Assembly: GCF_018860855.1 (NCBI RefSeq)
Contig: NZ_JAHKQE010000028.1
Span: forward strand, 1 to 64,000
Length of the DNA stretch: 64,000 nucleotides
Direction: 5' to 3'
Origin: Amphritea atlantica
Lineage (GTDB): Bacteria; Pseudomonadota; Gammaproteobacteria; Pseudomonadales; Balneatricaceae
Shown: positions 35,991-45,629 of the stretch, piece by piece
Numbering within the stretch: position 1 is the first letter of the stretch
Layout of the letters: each line of letters begins with the position of its first letter
Made by a program: the position numbers and the translations under genes
Notes under the pieces: model-generated
The model's database searches: none
The model's input: only the letters and a program-made list of their open reading frames with translations
What the model was told of the DNA's origin: nothing

Positions 35991-37206
35991 TCGCTTCGTG
36001 CTGTGGGGGCTGGGGGCGTTGCTATTGGCGAGTGTTGCTTGGTACACCCTGTGGTTTTTTAATCACTACGAGCGGCAGACGCAGGAACGACGGGTTGATG
36101 TATCACCCCAAGCTCAGCGTAATCCTTTTTTTGCTGCAGAGCTTTTCTTGATAGAGCTAGGGTATGAGGTAGAGAGCTTTCGCGCTCGAGATCTGACGGC
36201 GAGGCTGCCCGCGCCAAGTGACGCACTGTTGGTACGGCGGCTGCCAGCGGATTTTACGGATCAGCAGCGGATTGCACTGAAGGAGTGGCTATACGCCGGC
36301 GGTGTTCTGATTCTGACACCGCCATCTTTCGATGAAGATGATGAGATTAACAATGCTTTCCTTGCCGACATAGGGGTGCAGCTGCGTACTCCGCGCAAGG
36401 ATGACTCTCCTGATAATGAGTGTGATGGCGATGCTTGTGTGGCGTCAAAGGATAATACCTCTGAAGAGGCGACAGAAGGTGAATCGGGTTATCAGACGGT
36501 CGCTATGTTACTGACAGGGGAGCCTGAACCGATACACGCTGCTTTTCGTCAGGGGCGTGTTTTACGGGATGGGGATCTATGGGCCGAAGAGCGGTTTGGC
36601 TCCAGTCAGGGCACGCACCTGCTTACGTTTGCCACGGGTCGTGGGCGAGTATATGTACTCAGCGATCTGGACCTTTTTACTAATGGGCGGATTAAAGAGT
36701 TAGATCATGCTTTTCTTCTGAGTCATCTGGTGGCGGGTAGCCGCAAGGTGTGGATACAGTATGGGATTGATACGCCATCGTTGCCGCTGCTTTTATGGCA
36801 GAAAATTCCGTTTATTCTGGTGTCGCTAGGGGTGTTGTTATTACTGATGGGCTGGCGGTTGTTTTTATATACCGGTCCGCGACTTAATCTAGATAAGGTG
36901 CAGCGGCGTAACCTGTTAGAGCATATTGATGCGACCGCTGATTATGCGTGGCGTCTCGATAGAGGCTATCGCCTGTTTGATCATAACCGTGTCGCGCTGG
37001 AACAGGCTTGGCGAAAACGTCATCCGGGATTAAATATGATGGATAATCGTCAGCGGGCCGAATGGATCGCAGAGAAAACCGGTATGGCGGCCCGAGCGGT
37101 TGAACGTAGTCTTTATCAGCCGATTACCAAAGATCAGGATTTTATTAAAGCAACGCTGGTATTGCAGCAGCTGGCCAGCGGTTTAAAACAGCGGGAGTTA
37201 AGATGA
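35977..37206 (+). CDS. DUF4350-domain protein
   Basis: 409 residues from the ATG at 35977, with the near-perfect site AGGAGGT 8 bases upstream, overlapping the DUF4129 stop. An N-terminal membrane anchor (VLWGLGALLLASVAWYTLWF) is followed by a periplasmic glutamine-amidotransferase-like DUF4350 domain (NPFFAAELFLIELGYEVESF and LKEWLYAGGVLILTPP). A polar, cysteine-containing insert lies at about 145-175. A second helix near 275-298 leads to a cytoplasmic C-terminal domain. The role is unknown; it is a standard member of MoxR/DUF58 operons. Confidence 0.85.
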   Translation: MSTINRFVLWGLGALLLASVAWYTLWFFNHYERQTQERRVDVSPQAQRNPFFAAELFLIELGYEVESFRARDLTARLPAPSDALLVRRLPADFTDQQRIALKEWLYAGGVLILTPPSFDEDDEINNAFLADIGVQLRTPRKDDSPDNECDGDACVASKDNTSEEATEGESGYQTVAMLLTGEPEPIHAAFRQGRVLRDGDLWAEERFGSSQGTHLLTFATGRGRVYVLSDLDLFTNGRIKELDHAFLLSHLVAGSRKVWIQYGIDTPSLPLLLWQKIPFILVSLGVLLLLMGWRLFLYTGPRLNLDKVQRRNLLEHIDATADYAWRLDRGYRLFDHNRVALEQAWRKRHPGLNMMDNRQRAEWIAEKTGMAARAVERSLYQPITKDQDFIKATLVLQQLASGLKQRELR

Positions 37207-38186
37207 GCGATTTGCAGGGACAGGATCAGCTGTCAGACAAGGTGCTGCGCAAGCTCGGGCAGCTGGAACAAGAGATCGGTAAAGCGGTCATTGGTCAGCG
37301 TCAGGTGATTCGAGATACCACCATTGCACTCTTGGCCGGTGGGCATGTGCTGGTAGAAGGCGTGCCAGGTTTAGGAAAGACACTACTCGTGCGGAGCCTA
37401 GCGGCTGCCGTTGGTGGGGTGTTCAATCGGGTGCAGTTTACCCCAGACCTGATGCCGAGTGATATCAGCGGCCATATTATGTTTGATCGCAAAAGTGATT
37501 CGTTCCGCGTGCGCAAGGGTCCGGTTTTTTGTAACTTTTTACTCGCGGATGAGATCAACCGCGCACCGGCCAAAACACAATCGGCACTGTTGGAAGTGAT
37601 GCAAGAGCAGCAGGTGACCATTGAAGGGCAAACGTATGAGTTGCAGTTACCTTTTTTGGCGCTAGCGACACAAAACCCGATCGAGCAAGAGGGCACTTAT
37701 CCGTTGCCTCAAGCGCAATTAGACCGCTTTTTATTGAAGGTGTATATCGACTACCCCGATATGGATGAAGAACTACAGATGGTGAAACAGATTACCAGTG
37801 GTTCTGTGGCCGATAAGCTTGATGTATCGCAGATCGTCGAGGTATTGAAGCCTGAAGAAATTCTCAGCCTACAGCGTTATACCGCCAAATTGGGTGTCGA
37901 TGAGCAGATTGTCAGCTATGCGGTGAATATTGTCCGTGCGACGCGGGATTGGAGCGGTATTGATTCCGGCAGTGGTCCCCGTGGCAGCATCGCGTTACTG
38001 CGTGCAGGGCGGGCCAATGCGGTGTTATCTGGGCGAAGCTTTGTTACCCCTGATGACATTAAAGCGGTGGCGCCGGCAGTATTGCGCCATCGAATTAAGC
38101 TCAGTGCCGATCTCGAAATCGAGGGCTATAAGGCCGATGATGTCCTAAAAGATATCCTCGCTAACGTGCAGGCGCCAAGGGTATGA
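37203..38186 (+). CDS. MoxR-family AAA+ ATPase
   Basis: 327 residues. Walker A GVPGLGKT at 53-60, Walker B LLADEINRA at 113-121, sensor-1 LALATQNPIEQEGTYPLPQAQLDRF and an arginine-finger and sensor-2 region near SGPRGSIALLRAGRA. MoxR ATPases act as chaperones that assemble or activate partner complexes, usually through VWA or DUF58 proteins encoded beside them. The start overlaps the previous stop (ATGA) and its stop overlaps the DUF58 start the same way. Confidence 0.95.
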   Translation: MSDLQGQDQLSDKVLRKLGQLEQEIGKAVIGQRQVIRDTTIALLAGGHVLVEGVPGLGKTLLVRSLAAAVGGVFNRVQFTPDLMPSDISGHIMFDRKSDSFRVRKGPVFCNFLLADEINRAPAKTQSALLEVMQEQQVTIEGQTYELQLPFLALATQNPIEQEGTYPLPQAQLDRFLLKVYIDYPDMDEELQMVKQITSGSVADKLDVSQIVEVLKPEEILSLQRYTAKLGVDEQIVSYAVNIVRATRDWSGIDSGSGPRGSIALLRAGRANAVLSGRSFVTPDDIKAVAPAVLRHRIKLSADLEIEGYKADDVLKDILANVQAPRV

Positions 38187-39484
38187 TTCCATCCCGTCGG
38201 ACGGTAATGCTGGCGGCGCTGATCTTGGCGCTGGCCATCGGTGTTGCATTCTGGCCCGGCTTAGCATGGTTACGCAATCTGATCGTCGCTGGGGCGGCTA
38301 TTGTGCTGTTGCTCGACTTGCTACTCCACCGACGGGAACCGGCCGCTCAGGTGAGCCGTGAGTTACGAGGCAGTATTCCGGTAGGTGTCTGGAGTGAGGT
38401 GAAGTTGCAGGTGGACAACCTCAGTGGTCGCACACAGCAATTGATATTGCATGATCATCATCCGGCTGACTATGCTGTTGAGGGTTTGCCGCTGAGCTTA
38501 ACGGTACCGGCTGAGCGTGCGGCTAAAGCCGTTTATCGTATCAAGCCGGATAAACGTGGGGATGGTGAGTTTAACGGCATTGATGTACTCAGCGTGTCGC
38601 CACTGGGATTATGGCAGCGTAAACAGTGCTTGTCGTTGCCGGGCCGAGTGAAAGTGTATCCAAACTTTCGCGCCGTGAGTCAGTTCACACTGTTGGCTAC
38701 CGATCATCAGTTGAGTCAGATGGGCATTAAACATCGCTTACGCCGCGGTGAAGGTAATGATTTTCTGCAGTTACGGGAGTATCGAGCGGGTGATTCTTTG
38801 CGGCAAATCGATTGGAAAGCGACTTCCCGTTATCACAAGTTGATCTCTCGTGAGTATCAAGATGAACGGGATCAGCAGATTCTGTTTATGCTTGATTGTG
38901 GGCGGCGTATGCGACACCGAGAAGATGAGAGTGGTCATCTTGATCAAGCCCTGAATGCGATGTTGCTGCTGTCTTATGTGGCTGCAGAGCAGGGCGATGC
39001 GGTGGGTTTTCATACCTTTGGTGGCGTTAAACGTTGGTTTCCACCGGCCAAAGGGAATGTTGTACGAGAGATGATTGCTGCCACCTATGATCTCGAAGCA
39101 ACAATTGAAGCCGCGGATTACCTCGAAGCGGCGCGAGCGTTGATGCCTCTGCAGCGTCGGCGGGCACTGATTGTCTTAGTGACCAATACCCGTGATGAAG
39201 ACAGTGATGATCTGGTGACGGCGGTACGGCTACTGTCCCGTCGTCACTTAGTGGTCATTGCTGATCTGCGTGAGCAGGTGCTGGATAGCGCCCAAGCGGC
39301 CAAGGTAACGGATCTTGATTCTGCTTTACGCTTTCATGGCGTGCAGCAGTTCCTCGAAAGCCGCGCTCAGAATCATGAGTTGTTGCGCCATCAGGGCGCA
39401 ATGCCGATGGATCTACTGGCTAAGCAGTTACCGGTAGCATTAATCAACCAATATCTAACGGTGAAGGCTTCGGGGCGTTTATAG
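38183..39484 (+). CDS. DUF58-domain protein (VWA-like MoxR partner)
   Basis: 433 residues. Two membrane helices near the N-terminus (residues 8-25 and 32-47) and a periplasmic or cytosolic beta domain lead to the DUF58 signature GEGNDFLQLREYRAGDSLRQIDWKATSR at about 192-219. A VWA-like fold follows (ILFMLDCGRRMRHRE, where the first metal-site aspartate is kept but the DxSxS serines are not). It is the last gene of the operon and the expected partner of the MoxR ATPase. The convergent EamA gene follows after 11 bases with no obvious terminator. Confidence 0.93.
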   Translation: MIPSRRTVMLAALILALAIGVAFWPGLAWLRNLIVAGAAIVLLLDLLLHRREPAAQVSRELRGSIPVGVWSEVKLQVDNLSGRTQQLILHDHHPADYAVEGLPLSLTVPAERAAKAVYRIKPDKRGDGEFNGIDVLSVSPLGLWQRKQCLSLPGRVKVYPNFRAVSQFTLLATDHQLSQMGIKHRLRRGEGNDFLQLREYRAGDSLRQIDWKATSRYHKLISREYQDERDQQILFMLDCGRRMRHREDESGHLDQALNAMLLLSYVAAEQGDAVGFHTFGGVKRWFPPAKGNVVREMIAATYDLEATIEAADYLEAARALMPLQRRRALIVLVTNTRDEDSDDLVTAVRLLSRRHLVVIADLREQVLDSAQAAKVTDLDSALRFHGVQQFLESRAQNHELLRHQGAMPMDLLAKQLPVALINQYLTVKASGRL

Positions 39485-39495
39485 GCGCTGCCTTG

Positions 39496-40401
39496 TTAAT
39501 TGACGATGCTAGGACGCCGACGGAATAGATTAACCTGAGAGGCTATCATGCCCAGCAACATCAGGCCGCAGCCGATCATCGCCCGTTGACTGAAGGCTTC
39601 ATTGAGTAACCACCATCCGCCAATCACCGCGAATACGGCTTCTAAACTCATGATGATCGCCGCATGTGAGGCGGGAGCGTCCCGTTGTGCCACCACTTGT
39701 AGTGTATAAGCCACGCCCACCGAGAGTAGTCCCGCGTATGCGATCGGCTGCCAAGCGAGAACGATATTGTTAAGGCTGAGGCTGTCTTGTTCGAAGATTA
39801 TCGCCACGATAAAGCTCAATAGCGCACAGATAAAAAATTGAATAATCGCGAGTCTCAGATTATCGAGCTGACTGGCCAGCTTGCCGATTATCACGACGTG
39901 ACCGGCCCAGAAAAAAGCACTGCCAAGCACCAGTAGATCGCCGGTGTTAATGCTGAAGCTTTCTCCCGGCTGCTGAGTGACAGTCAGAAAGTAGAGCCCC
40001 AGCACGGCAAGTAGGCCGCCGATCCAAGTATTCAGACGGGTGACATGGCCGAGTAGCAGCCCAATAAGTGGGACGATGACGATATAGAGTCCGGTGATAA
40101 AGCCAGCGTTACCTGCGGATGTCCAGATCAATCCTACTTGCTGTAATGAGGCTCCGAGAAAGAGAAAAATACCCGCAGCGATACTGCCACGTAACATTGC
40201 TTTAGGTTCGGTAGATCCCGCTTTAGGGCGAAATATCAACAGTAAAGGGAGCAGTGACAAAGCCCCTAAGAGAAAGCGCGCGGCATTAAAGCTAAAGGGG
40301 CCAAGGTGATCCATTCCTAGGCGTTGGGCAACAAAGGCAAGCCCCCAGATAGCAGCGACTAACAGTAGCGTCAGATCAGCACGGATATTGCGGGTTTCCA
40401 T
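39496..40401 (-). CDS. DMT-superfamily (EamA) transporter
   Basis: 301 residues from the ATG at 40401 with GAGG at about 9 bases (the codon before is TTG). Ten transmembrane segments in two EamA repeats; the first begins LLLVAAIWGLAFVAQRLGMDH and the second LLVLGSAFFWAGHVVIIGKL. Members export metabolites such as amino acids or purines. No substrate can be read. Confidence 0.9.
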   Translation of the reverse strand: METRNIRADLTLLLVAAIWGLAFVAQRLGMDHLGPFSFNAARFLLGALSLLPLLLIFRPKAGSTEPKAMLRGSIAAGIFLFLGASLQQVGLIWTSAGNAGFITGLYIVIVPLIGLLLGHVTRLNTWIGGLLAVLGLYFLTVTQQPGESFSINTGDLLVLGSAFFWAGHVVIIGKLASQLDNLRLAIIQFFICALLSFIVAIIFEQDSLSLNNIVLAWQPIAYAGLLSVGVAYTLQVVAQRDAPASHAAIIMSLEAVFAVIGGWWLLNEAFSQRAMIGCGLMLLGMIASQVNLFRRRPSIVN

Positions 40402-40532
40402 CAATGGAGCCTCTTAGCATCGTCATAAAGCGGCTATTGTAGATAGCTGTTTTTTTTACGCAATGGGTAAGGCTCTTTTATCTTCTGCTGGGCTGTCGTT
40501 GCATCCGTGTTGAGTCGCAAATGATATCGTGT

Positions 40533-41144
40533 TTATGGGTTAGATGATTGCATATAGCGCTCAACCGTATCAACCACGGCTTGGGTTTGGCTGTCCACTT
40601 CTAGGTTGATAGGATCGCCCACTGAAGCTTGGCCAAATAGTGTCACCGATAGCGTTTCGGGAATCAAAAAGACATTGAAGCGGTTAGCCTCGACTTCACC
40701 AATGGTTAGGCTGCAGCCATTCAGGGCGACAAAGCCTTTGGGTAAAATGTATTTGATGATCTCGGCAGGGGCTTCAAACCAAACGATGCGGTTATCCGCC
40801 GGCTGTTCAATGTCTACAATGGTCGCCTGCCCATGGATATGGCCAGATAGCAGGTGTCCACCAATTTCATCGCCGATACGGGCCGCGCGTTCAAAATTCA
40901 CCCGGTCGCCCGGCTTTAATCTACCTAGGTTAGTCACCCTCAGCGTTTCCATAATTAAATCAAATTGAATCTGATTCTGGTTGAATGCCGTAATGGTTAG
41001 GCAAGTACCGTTAATGGCGATGCTGGCGCCGGTTTGAAGGTTATCGCAATGCGCTTGGGGAAACGCCAGTGTGAGCTGCATGAACTGATCTTTAATCGTG
41101 GTCGTAACGACCGTTGCAGTGCCCTGAACAATACCGGTGAACAT
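40533..41144 (-). CDS. ribE: riboflavin synthase alpha chain
   Basis: 203 residues. It dismutates two 6,7-dimethyl-8-ribityllumazines into riboflavin. Two lumazine-binding repeats are plain: MFTGIVQGTATV at 1-12 with ETLRVTNLGRLKPGDRVNFERA, and HIHGQATIVDIEQ near 101-113 with PETLSVTLFGQASVGDPINLEVD. The N-terminus matches the E. coli RibC form, slightly shorter at the C-terminus. It lies apart from other rib genes; no FMN riboswitch is seen in the upstream 80 bases. Confidence 0.94.
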   Translation of the reverse strand: MFTGIVQGTATVVTTTIKDQFMQLTLAFPQAHCDNLQTGASIAINGTCLTITAFNQNQIQFDLIMETLRVTNLGRLKPGDRVNFERAARIGDEIGGHLLSGHIHGQATIVDIEQPADNRIVWFEAPAEIIKYILPKGFVALNGCSLTIGEVEANRFNVFLIPETLSVTLFGQASVGDPINLEVDSQTQAVVDTVERYMQSSNP

Positions 41145-41224
41145 AAATATTCCTGTTAAATTATCACGGGTCTATGGTTATAAAGACTGACTGCGTTGAT
41201 TGCAATGCTTTAAAGGAGATCTGT

Positions 41225-42127
41225 ATGAAGGTTTTGATCACAGGGGCCACCGGGTTTATTGGTGGTCATCTTGTACCCCGTTTGTTGCAGGACGGACATG
41301 AGCTGATAATCATGAGTCGCTCAGCACAGAAAGCGCAGAAGCAATTTGGTACAGCTGTTCGCGTGATTACGCGTCCTGATCAGATTCAGAGTGATGAGCA
41401 GGTTGACGGTATTATTAATTTGGCCGGTGCTGGTATTGCGGATAAGCGCTGGAATGAAGCGCGTAAAAAGGTTTTGGTTGATAGCCGGGTTGAGATCACT
41501 AACCAGTTGATCTCTCTTATTAGTCGGTTGGAGCATAAGCCCGAAGTCATGATCAGTGGTTCAGCCATCGGTTATTACGGTTGTCGTGATGATGATCTGT
41601 TGTTAGACGAGCACGGAGATGTTGTCGAAGATTTTACACACACACTGTGTCAGCGCTGGGAGAGCGAAGCGCTCAAGGCTCAGGCGATGAATGTGAGAGT
41701 CTGTCTTATCAGAACGGGTATTGTCTTGGGACCAGGTGGCGCTTTGGCTAAAATGTTACCGCCTTTTCGTCTTGGACTGGGAGGCCCTGTTGCAGAAGGG
41801 CAGCAGTGGATGTCCTGGATTCATCTGGACGATCAGTTAGAGGTTATCTGTATGCTGTTAACCCATGATCAGTTTAGCGGGGCCTTTAACCTGACCGCCC
41901 CAGAGGCGGTGACTAATGCCACCTTTAGCCGGCAACTGGCGGCGATGCTATCCCGTCCCGCTTGGTTTAGGGTGCCTGCCTTTGTCTTGAAGTTGATATT
42001 GGGTGAGGGGAGTGATCTTTTGGTTAAAGGCCAGCGGGTCTATCCCCAGCGATTGTTGGATGCGGGTTATCAGTTTGCTTATCCTAAACTCAAGGATGCC
42101 TTGCAACAGATTAAAGCACCGAAGTAG
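41225..42127 (+). CDS. TIGR01777-family NAD-dependent epimerase (YfcH-like)
   Basis: 300 residues from the ATG at 41225, with AAGGAG 7 bases upstream. Extended SDR fold: Rossmann motif GATGFIGGHLVPRLL at 7-21, NLAGAGIADKRW in the SDR middle block, SAIGYYG as the catalytic Tyr region, and the DUF1731 C-terminal domain. Family members are seen as divisome-associated or sugar nucleotide epimerases, but the reaction is not established. It is divergent from ribE, with an 80-base spacer. Confidence 0.9.
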   Translation: MKVLITGATGFIGGHLVPRLLQDGHELIIMSRSAQKAQKQFGTAVRVITRPDQIQSDEQVDGIINLAGAGIADKRWNEARKKVLVDSRVEITNQLISLISRLEHKPEVMISGSAIGYYGCRDDDLLLDEHGDVVEDFTHTLCQRWESEALKAQAMNVRVCLIRTGIVLGPGGALAKMLPPFRLGLGGPVAEGQQWMSWIHLDDQLEVICMLLTHDQFSGAFNLTAPEAVTNATFSRQLAAMLSRPAWFRVPAFVLKLILGEGSDLLVKGQRVYPQRLLDAGYQFAYPKLKDALQQIKAPK

Positions 42128-42158
42128 CCTGTGGCTAATATGCCGCGAGCGGTGTTAA

Positions 42159-43826
42159 TTATGAACGGATATGTTCAAGAGCTTTAGCGAGCAGATCGCC
42201 GGACCAACGTCCAGATTCAGAACCGCTGATATAGCTTTCCATATCAATTAACAAGAGTTCTAGGGTTTTACTCTTTTTTAGATCACTCAGATCGAGACTG
42301 TCTTCAAAGCGGTTATGGGGCCAAAATAGTCTGGCCCAATCGAGTATTAATAACCGGGCTTCTAAGGGTTGGTCGTTATAGCAGGCTTCTATGGCTAAGC
42401 GAAACGCTTGTTGCTCTTCCTGCATGATTTTATTGAGTTTGTCGTGGTTGCTTTGTTGTGCTGAGTTGTCTTGTGGCTGAGAGGGTTGTCGTGGCGTAAC
42501 GGCAGGCTGATCGGTCTCGCCGATATCAAATCTTTTGCGGCGCTGAGAGGCGTGGCTATATAGCCATCCCAGTGAAGAGATAATCGCTATGGCGGCTAAC
42601 AACCAAATGAGAAATTGTGCTTTCTGCTCCTTGTCCGCCTCTGTGGTTTTAGGTGGCGTGGGGGCTTTTGTTTCTTGGTCCGCGACGATAGCCGGTTTGG
42701 CCGCTAACACTTTCCTAGGCTCTATGTTGAGAATGAGCTGAGTTAGAGTGGCGGTTGCGCTTTTGTCCTGATTTATATTCCACCACGGGATACTAATCTC
42801 CGGCAATGTGACTTCACCGCGTTCGGTTGGCTGGATGCGCACGGTCTCAGTCCGACTGCTGATAATTCCGCTGGGCGTAACTTTCTGTTCTAGGCTGACA
42901 TCGTCAACGCTAATCTGTGCGAGTTCATTACGCAGAGGCATAATGGCCGGCAACTGATTGGCGAGTAAGCCTTCAGCACTGATTTTGTATGTCCGTACTT
43001 GGCTGTCGCCGAGTGTGAGTGTGTTCTCGGCTCCACTGGTCAGGTCTTCAAGGGTGAGCTTGGTGGTTGGCAACCAATAACCCCGTTTTTGCTGTGCAAC
43101 CTGAGGGAATACGTCGATCAGCACTGGAGCGGTGTTTAGCTCGGGAGTGCCAGGCCCAGCGCTAAAATGAGCACTGGGTATGGTGAGCTGACCGGCCTTT
43201 TCAGGGAATAGGGCATAACTTTGCTCTGTTACCTGATAGGTCTGGCCTTTCATTTGGCGGGAGTAGTGCTGTGTTTCCCCCAAGGGGATGATTTGCGTAT
43301 CAGGGATTACCGGTTCAGACAGTGTCGACATCGGCGGAAGGTCATCCAAGTGAAATAGGCGAGTGCTATAAAGCAGTTGGCTATTTTGATACACCTCGTT
43401 GCTATCGACGGAGCTTTCGAGATAATCATCATGACTGACAAGCGCTGCAGCGCCACTTGTGCCTGCGACGCTGATCAGTTGTGGCTGGCTAAACTCGTTG
43501 TTCATCTGGAGCGCGGGGATCTGTAGATCGCCAGCACGACGTGGGCGTAACAGTATTTTCCAACGGGTAGTGTTTTGGTTTTCGCCATTAGCATAACTAG
43601 AGACAGTCATCTGCTTGCTGCCGAGGAAATGAAAGTCTTGCGTCAGTGGCGAAAAGTCGGGCCGGCTGGCTGTGCGTTGATCTACTTCTACCGTGAGTAG
43701 GATAGTTTCACCTTCGGTGATAGAGAATCGATCCGGGTAGACACTAAATTCGGCGCACACCGGAAAAGAAACAAAGGCAAAGATGACGGTAACAAGTAAA
43801 CGGGTATGGTGAAACAAATGCGACAT
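42159..43826 (-). CDS. BatD-like protein
   Basis: About 555 residues from the ATG at 43826 (MSHLFHHTRLL); the frame is open to a TTG at 43862. A signal peptide (LLVTVIFAFVSFPVCA) precedes a long periplasmic region of Ig-like beta domains (FSVYPDRFSITEGETILLTVEV opening, GTYQ-type repeats), then a single membrane helix at about 405-425 and a cytoplasmic tail with coiled coil (about 445-480). This is the BatD (oxygen tolerance, PF13584) architecture. BatD normally accompanies MoxR and VWA genes; here it is three genes away from the MoxR-DUF58 operon, on the other strand. Confidence 0.85.
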   Translation of the reverse strand: MSHLFHHTRLLVTVIFAFVSFPVCAEFSVYPDRFSITEGETILLTVEVDQRTASRPDFSPLTQDFHFLGSKQMTVSSYANGENQNTTRWKILLRPRRAGDLQIPALQMNNEFSQPQLISVAGTSGAAALVSHDDYLESSVDSNEVYQNSQLLYSTRLFHLDDLPPMSTLSEPVIPDTQIIPLGETQHYSRQMKGQTYQVTEQSYALFPEKAGQLTIPSAHFSAGPGTPELNTAPVLIDVFPQVAQQKRGYWLPTTKLTLEDLTSGAENTLTLGDSQVRTYKISAEGLLANQLPAIMPLRNELAQISVDDVSLEQKVTPSGIISSRTETVRIQPTERGEVTLPEISIPWWNINQDKSATATLTQLILNIEPRKVLAAKPAIVADQETKAPTPPKTTEADKEQKAQFLIWLLAAIAIISSLGWLYSHASQRRKRFDIGETDQPAVTPRQPSQPQDNSAQQSNHDKLNKIMQEEQQAFRLAIEACYNDQPLEARLLILDWARLFWPHNRFEDSLDLSDLKKSKTLELLLIDMESYISGSESGRWSGDLLAKALEHIRS

Positions 43827-44162
43827 AAGTGGCTTTATCTCCGGTTGTCTGTCCGGCTCCAAGAGTTATGTGGCGGGTTTTGAGGGGCCGCTGGCGGCTG
43901 TGATGCCGCTGTTGATACGTTAGCATAACTGAAAAATAGAAGTAAAAGATATCTTTTGGGGTTTTATAAGCTATTGTTTTTGCTATATTCAGAATCCTGA
44001 ACGGTCAGGGTGCGAACAAACATCATTGAGTGTCGTAACCGCCGAGTGATTGGCTTGCGGGAGGTCGCGATATAAAACCGATAGCTCGATCTGAACGCTC
44101 ACCGTAAAATAGCCGTGAAAATCATAATGTAGGCCGCGGAGTCGGTCTTAAGTGCTGAGTAT
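43827..44162. other. spacer between the BatD-like gene and DUF2835
   Basis: 336 bases that must hold divergent promoters. An AT-rich stretch with TATATT at about 43983-43988 is a possible plus-strand -10, but I see no good -35. No hairpin stronger than six pairs stands out, and there is no open frame with a ribosome site. Confidence 0.4.
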
Positions 44163-44381
44163 ATGCAGTCTATAATCGTCGATATCAGTTTAACCGCTGA
44201 ACAATATCTCGCCCATTACCGGCAAGAGGTAAAAGATGTGGTAGCAAGAAGCCGTGATGGCCGACGGGTTCGGTTTCCATCATCATTGTTGCAGCCTTAC
44301 CTGTTACATAACGGTATTCAGGGGAGTTTTCGTATCTCTTTTACCCAGTCTGGTAAGTTCAGTGCCATAGAACGGCTTTGA
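44163..44381 (+). CDS. DUF2835 family protein
   Basis: 72 residues, a complete member of the DUF2835 family from memory (IVDISLTAEQYLAHYRQEVKDVVARSRDGRRVRFPSSLLQPYLLHNGIQGSF). The likely fold is a small beta-rich RNA- or protein-binding unit related to PilZ-size domains; function unknown. No strong ribosome site precedes the ATG. Typical of gammaproteobacteria. Confidence 0.85.
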   Translation: MQSIIVDISLTAEQYLAHYRQEVKDVVARSRDGRRVRFPSSLLQPYLLHNGIQGSFRISFTQSGKFSAIERL

Positions 44382-44385
44382 TTTT

Positions 44386-44414
44386 TTTACAGTGCCGGCG
44401 ACATTGCTTATAAT
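44386..44414 (+). promoter_or_regulatory. strong sigma-70 promoter of pyrD
   Basis: TTTACA at 44386-44391, a 17-base spacer and a perfect TATAAT at 44409-44414. It starts five bases after the DUF2835 stop and gives a leader of about 25 bases. Confidence 0.8.
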
Positions 44415-44445
44415 GCCCGCACTTTAAATTGACCTGTGGTATTTC

Positions 44446-45477
44446 ATGCTCTATCAAGCTGCCCGATCGTTGTTGTTTAAGCTCGACCCTGAAACAGCCC
44501 ATGATCTGTCTTTGAACAGTCTTAACCTGATGGCCAGTGTCGGATTAAATTCACTTATTCGTTGTAAAACGCTGAGTCAGCCAGTCGATGTTATGGGGAT
44601 TAAGTTTCCGAACCCTGTAGGGTTGGCGGCAGGCTTGGATAAGAACGGTATTGCAATTGATGGTATGGCAGCACTTGGGTTTGGTTTTGTCGAGGTGGGG
44701 ACCGTGACACCACGGCCGCAACCCGGTAACCCTAAACCGCGTTTATTTCGTATCCCTGAGCACCAAGCGATTATCAACCGTATGGGGTTTAATAATCAGG
44801 GTGTGGATACGCTACTCAAAAATATTGAAAAGAGTCGTTACGACGGCATCCTCGGCATTAATATCGGCAAAAACTTCGATACAGCGGTAGAAAATGCGAT
44901 TGATGATTACCTCATCTGCATGCGTAAAGTGTATGACAAGGCGACCTATATTACGGTCAATGTGTCTTCGCCGAATACCCCAGGACTTCGCTCTTTGCAG
45001 TTTGGTGATTCACTGAATGAGTTGTTGGCCGCGCTGAAAACAGAGCAAGCTCGTTTGGCGCTGTTGCATGGTAAATATGTACCCGTGGCGGTTAAGATTG
45101 CTCCCGATATGAGCGAAGAAGAGTTTGGGCTGGTGGCTGCCGCGCTTAAGTCCTATGAGATGGATGGTGTGATTGCAACGAATACAACGCTTTCACGGGC
45201 CGGTGTTGAGGATTCTCCGGTGGCGCAAGAAGCGGGCGGCTTAAGTGGTGTGCCGGTGCGTAATGCCGCGACAAAAGCGATTCGCATTCTTTCTCGTGAA
45301 TTGGGTGGCGCACTGCCTATTATTGGTGTGGGCGGTATTACCAATGGTTTTGACGCGGCAGAAAAAATTGAGGCCGGCGCTTCATTGGTGCAGGTTTATA
45401 GCGGTTTTATCTACCGCGGACCTGAACTCATCGCTGAGTCGGTTAAGGCGATTGCAGAACTTAATCGTAGTTTATAA
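44446..45477 (+). CDS. pyrD: dihydroorotate dehydrogenase (quinone), class 2
   Basis: 343 residues, the class 2 length. It oxidises dihydroorotate to orotate in pyrimidine synthesis, passing electrons to ubiquinone at the inner membrane. The N-terminal helical extension ([21 protein letters not shown]) is the quinone- and membrane-binding part. The FMN barrel shows [13 protein letters not shown], the catalytic-serine region [13 protein letters not shown] and the phosphate-binding [20 protein letters not shown]. Confidence 0.97.
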   Translation: MLYQAARSLLFKLDPETAHDLSLNSLNLMASVGLNSLIRCKTLSQPVDVMGIKFPNPVGLAAGLDKNGIAIDGMAALGFGFVEVGTVTPRPQPGNPKPRLFRIPEHQAIINRMGFNNQGVDTLLKNIEKSRYDGILGINIGKNFDTAVENAIDDYLICMRKVYDKATYITVNVSSPNTPGLRSLQFGDSLNELLAALKTEQARLALLHGKYVPVAVKIAPDMSEEEFGLVAAALKSYEMDGVIATNTTLSRAGVEDSPVAQEAGGLSGVPVRNAATKAIRILSRELGGALPIIGVGGITNGFDAAEKIEAGASLVQVYSGFIYRGPELIAESVKAIAELNRSL

Positions 45478-45541
45478 CAGCGGCGATTAAGTTGTTGAAA
45501 ACAGCAGTATTGCCCGTTATTCGCTAGCGGATGATCAGACT

Positions 45542-45570
45542 AAAGAAAGGCTCCTCAGGAGCCTTTCTTT
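45542..45570 (+). terminator. terminator after pyrD (bidirectional)
   Basis: Fourteen-base arms AAAGAAAGGCTCCT and AGGAGCCTTTCTTT with a one-base centre. It sits between pyrD and the converging rmf and can end both transcripts. Confidence 0.85.
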
Positions 45571-45629
45571 GTTTATGTAATAACCTTTTTAATGAGTATT
45601 ACCGGTTACGTTAGTATTGCAGTGCTAGG

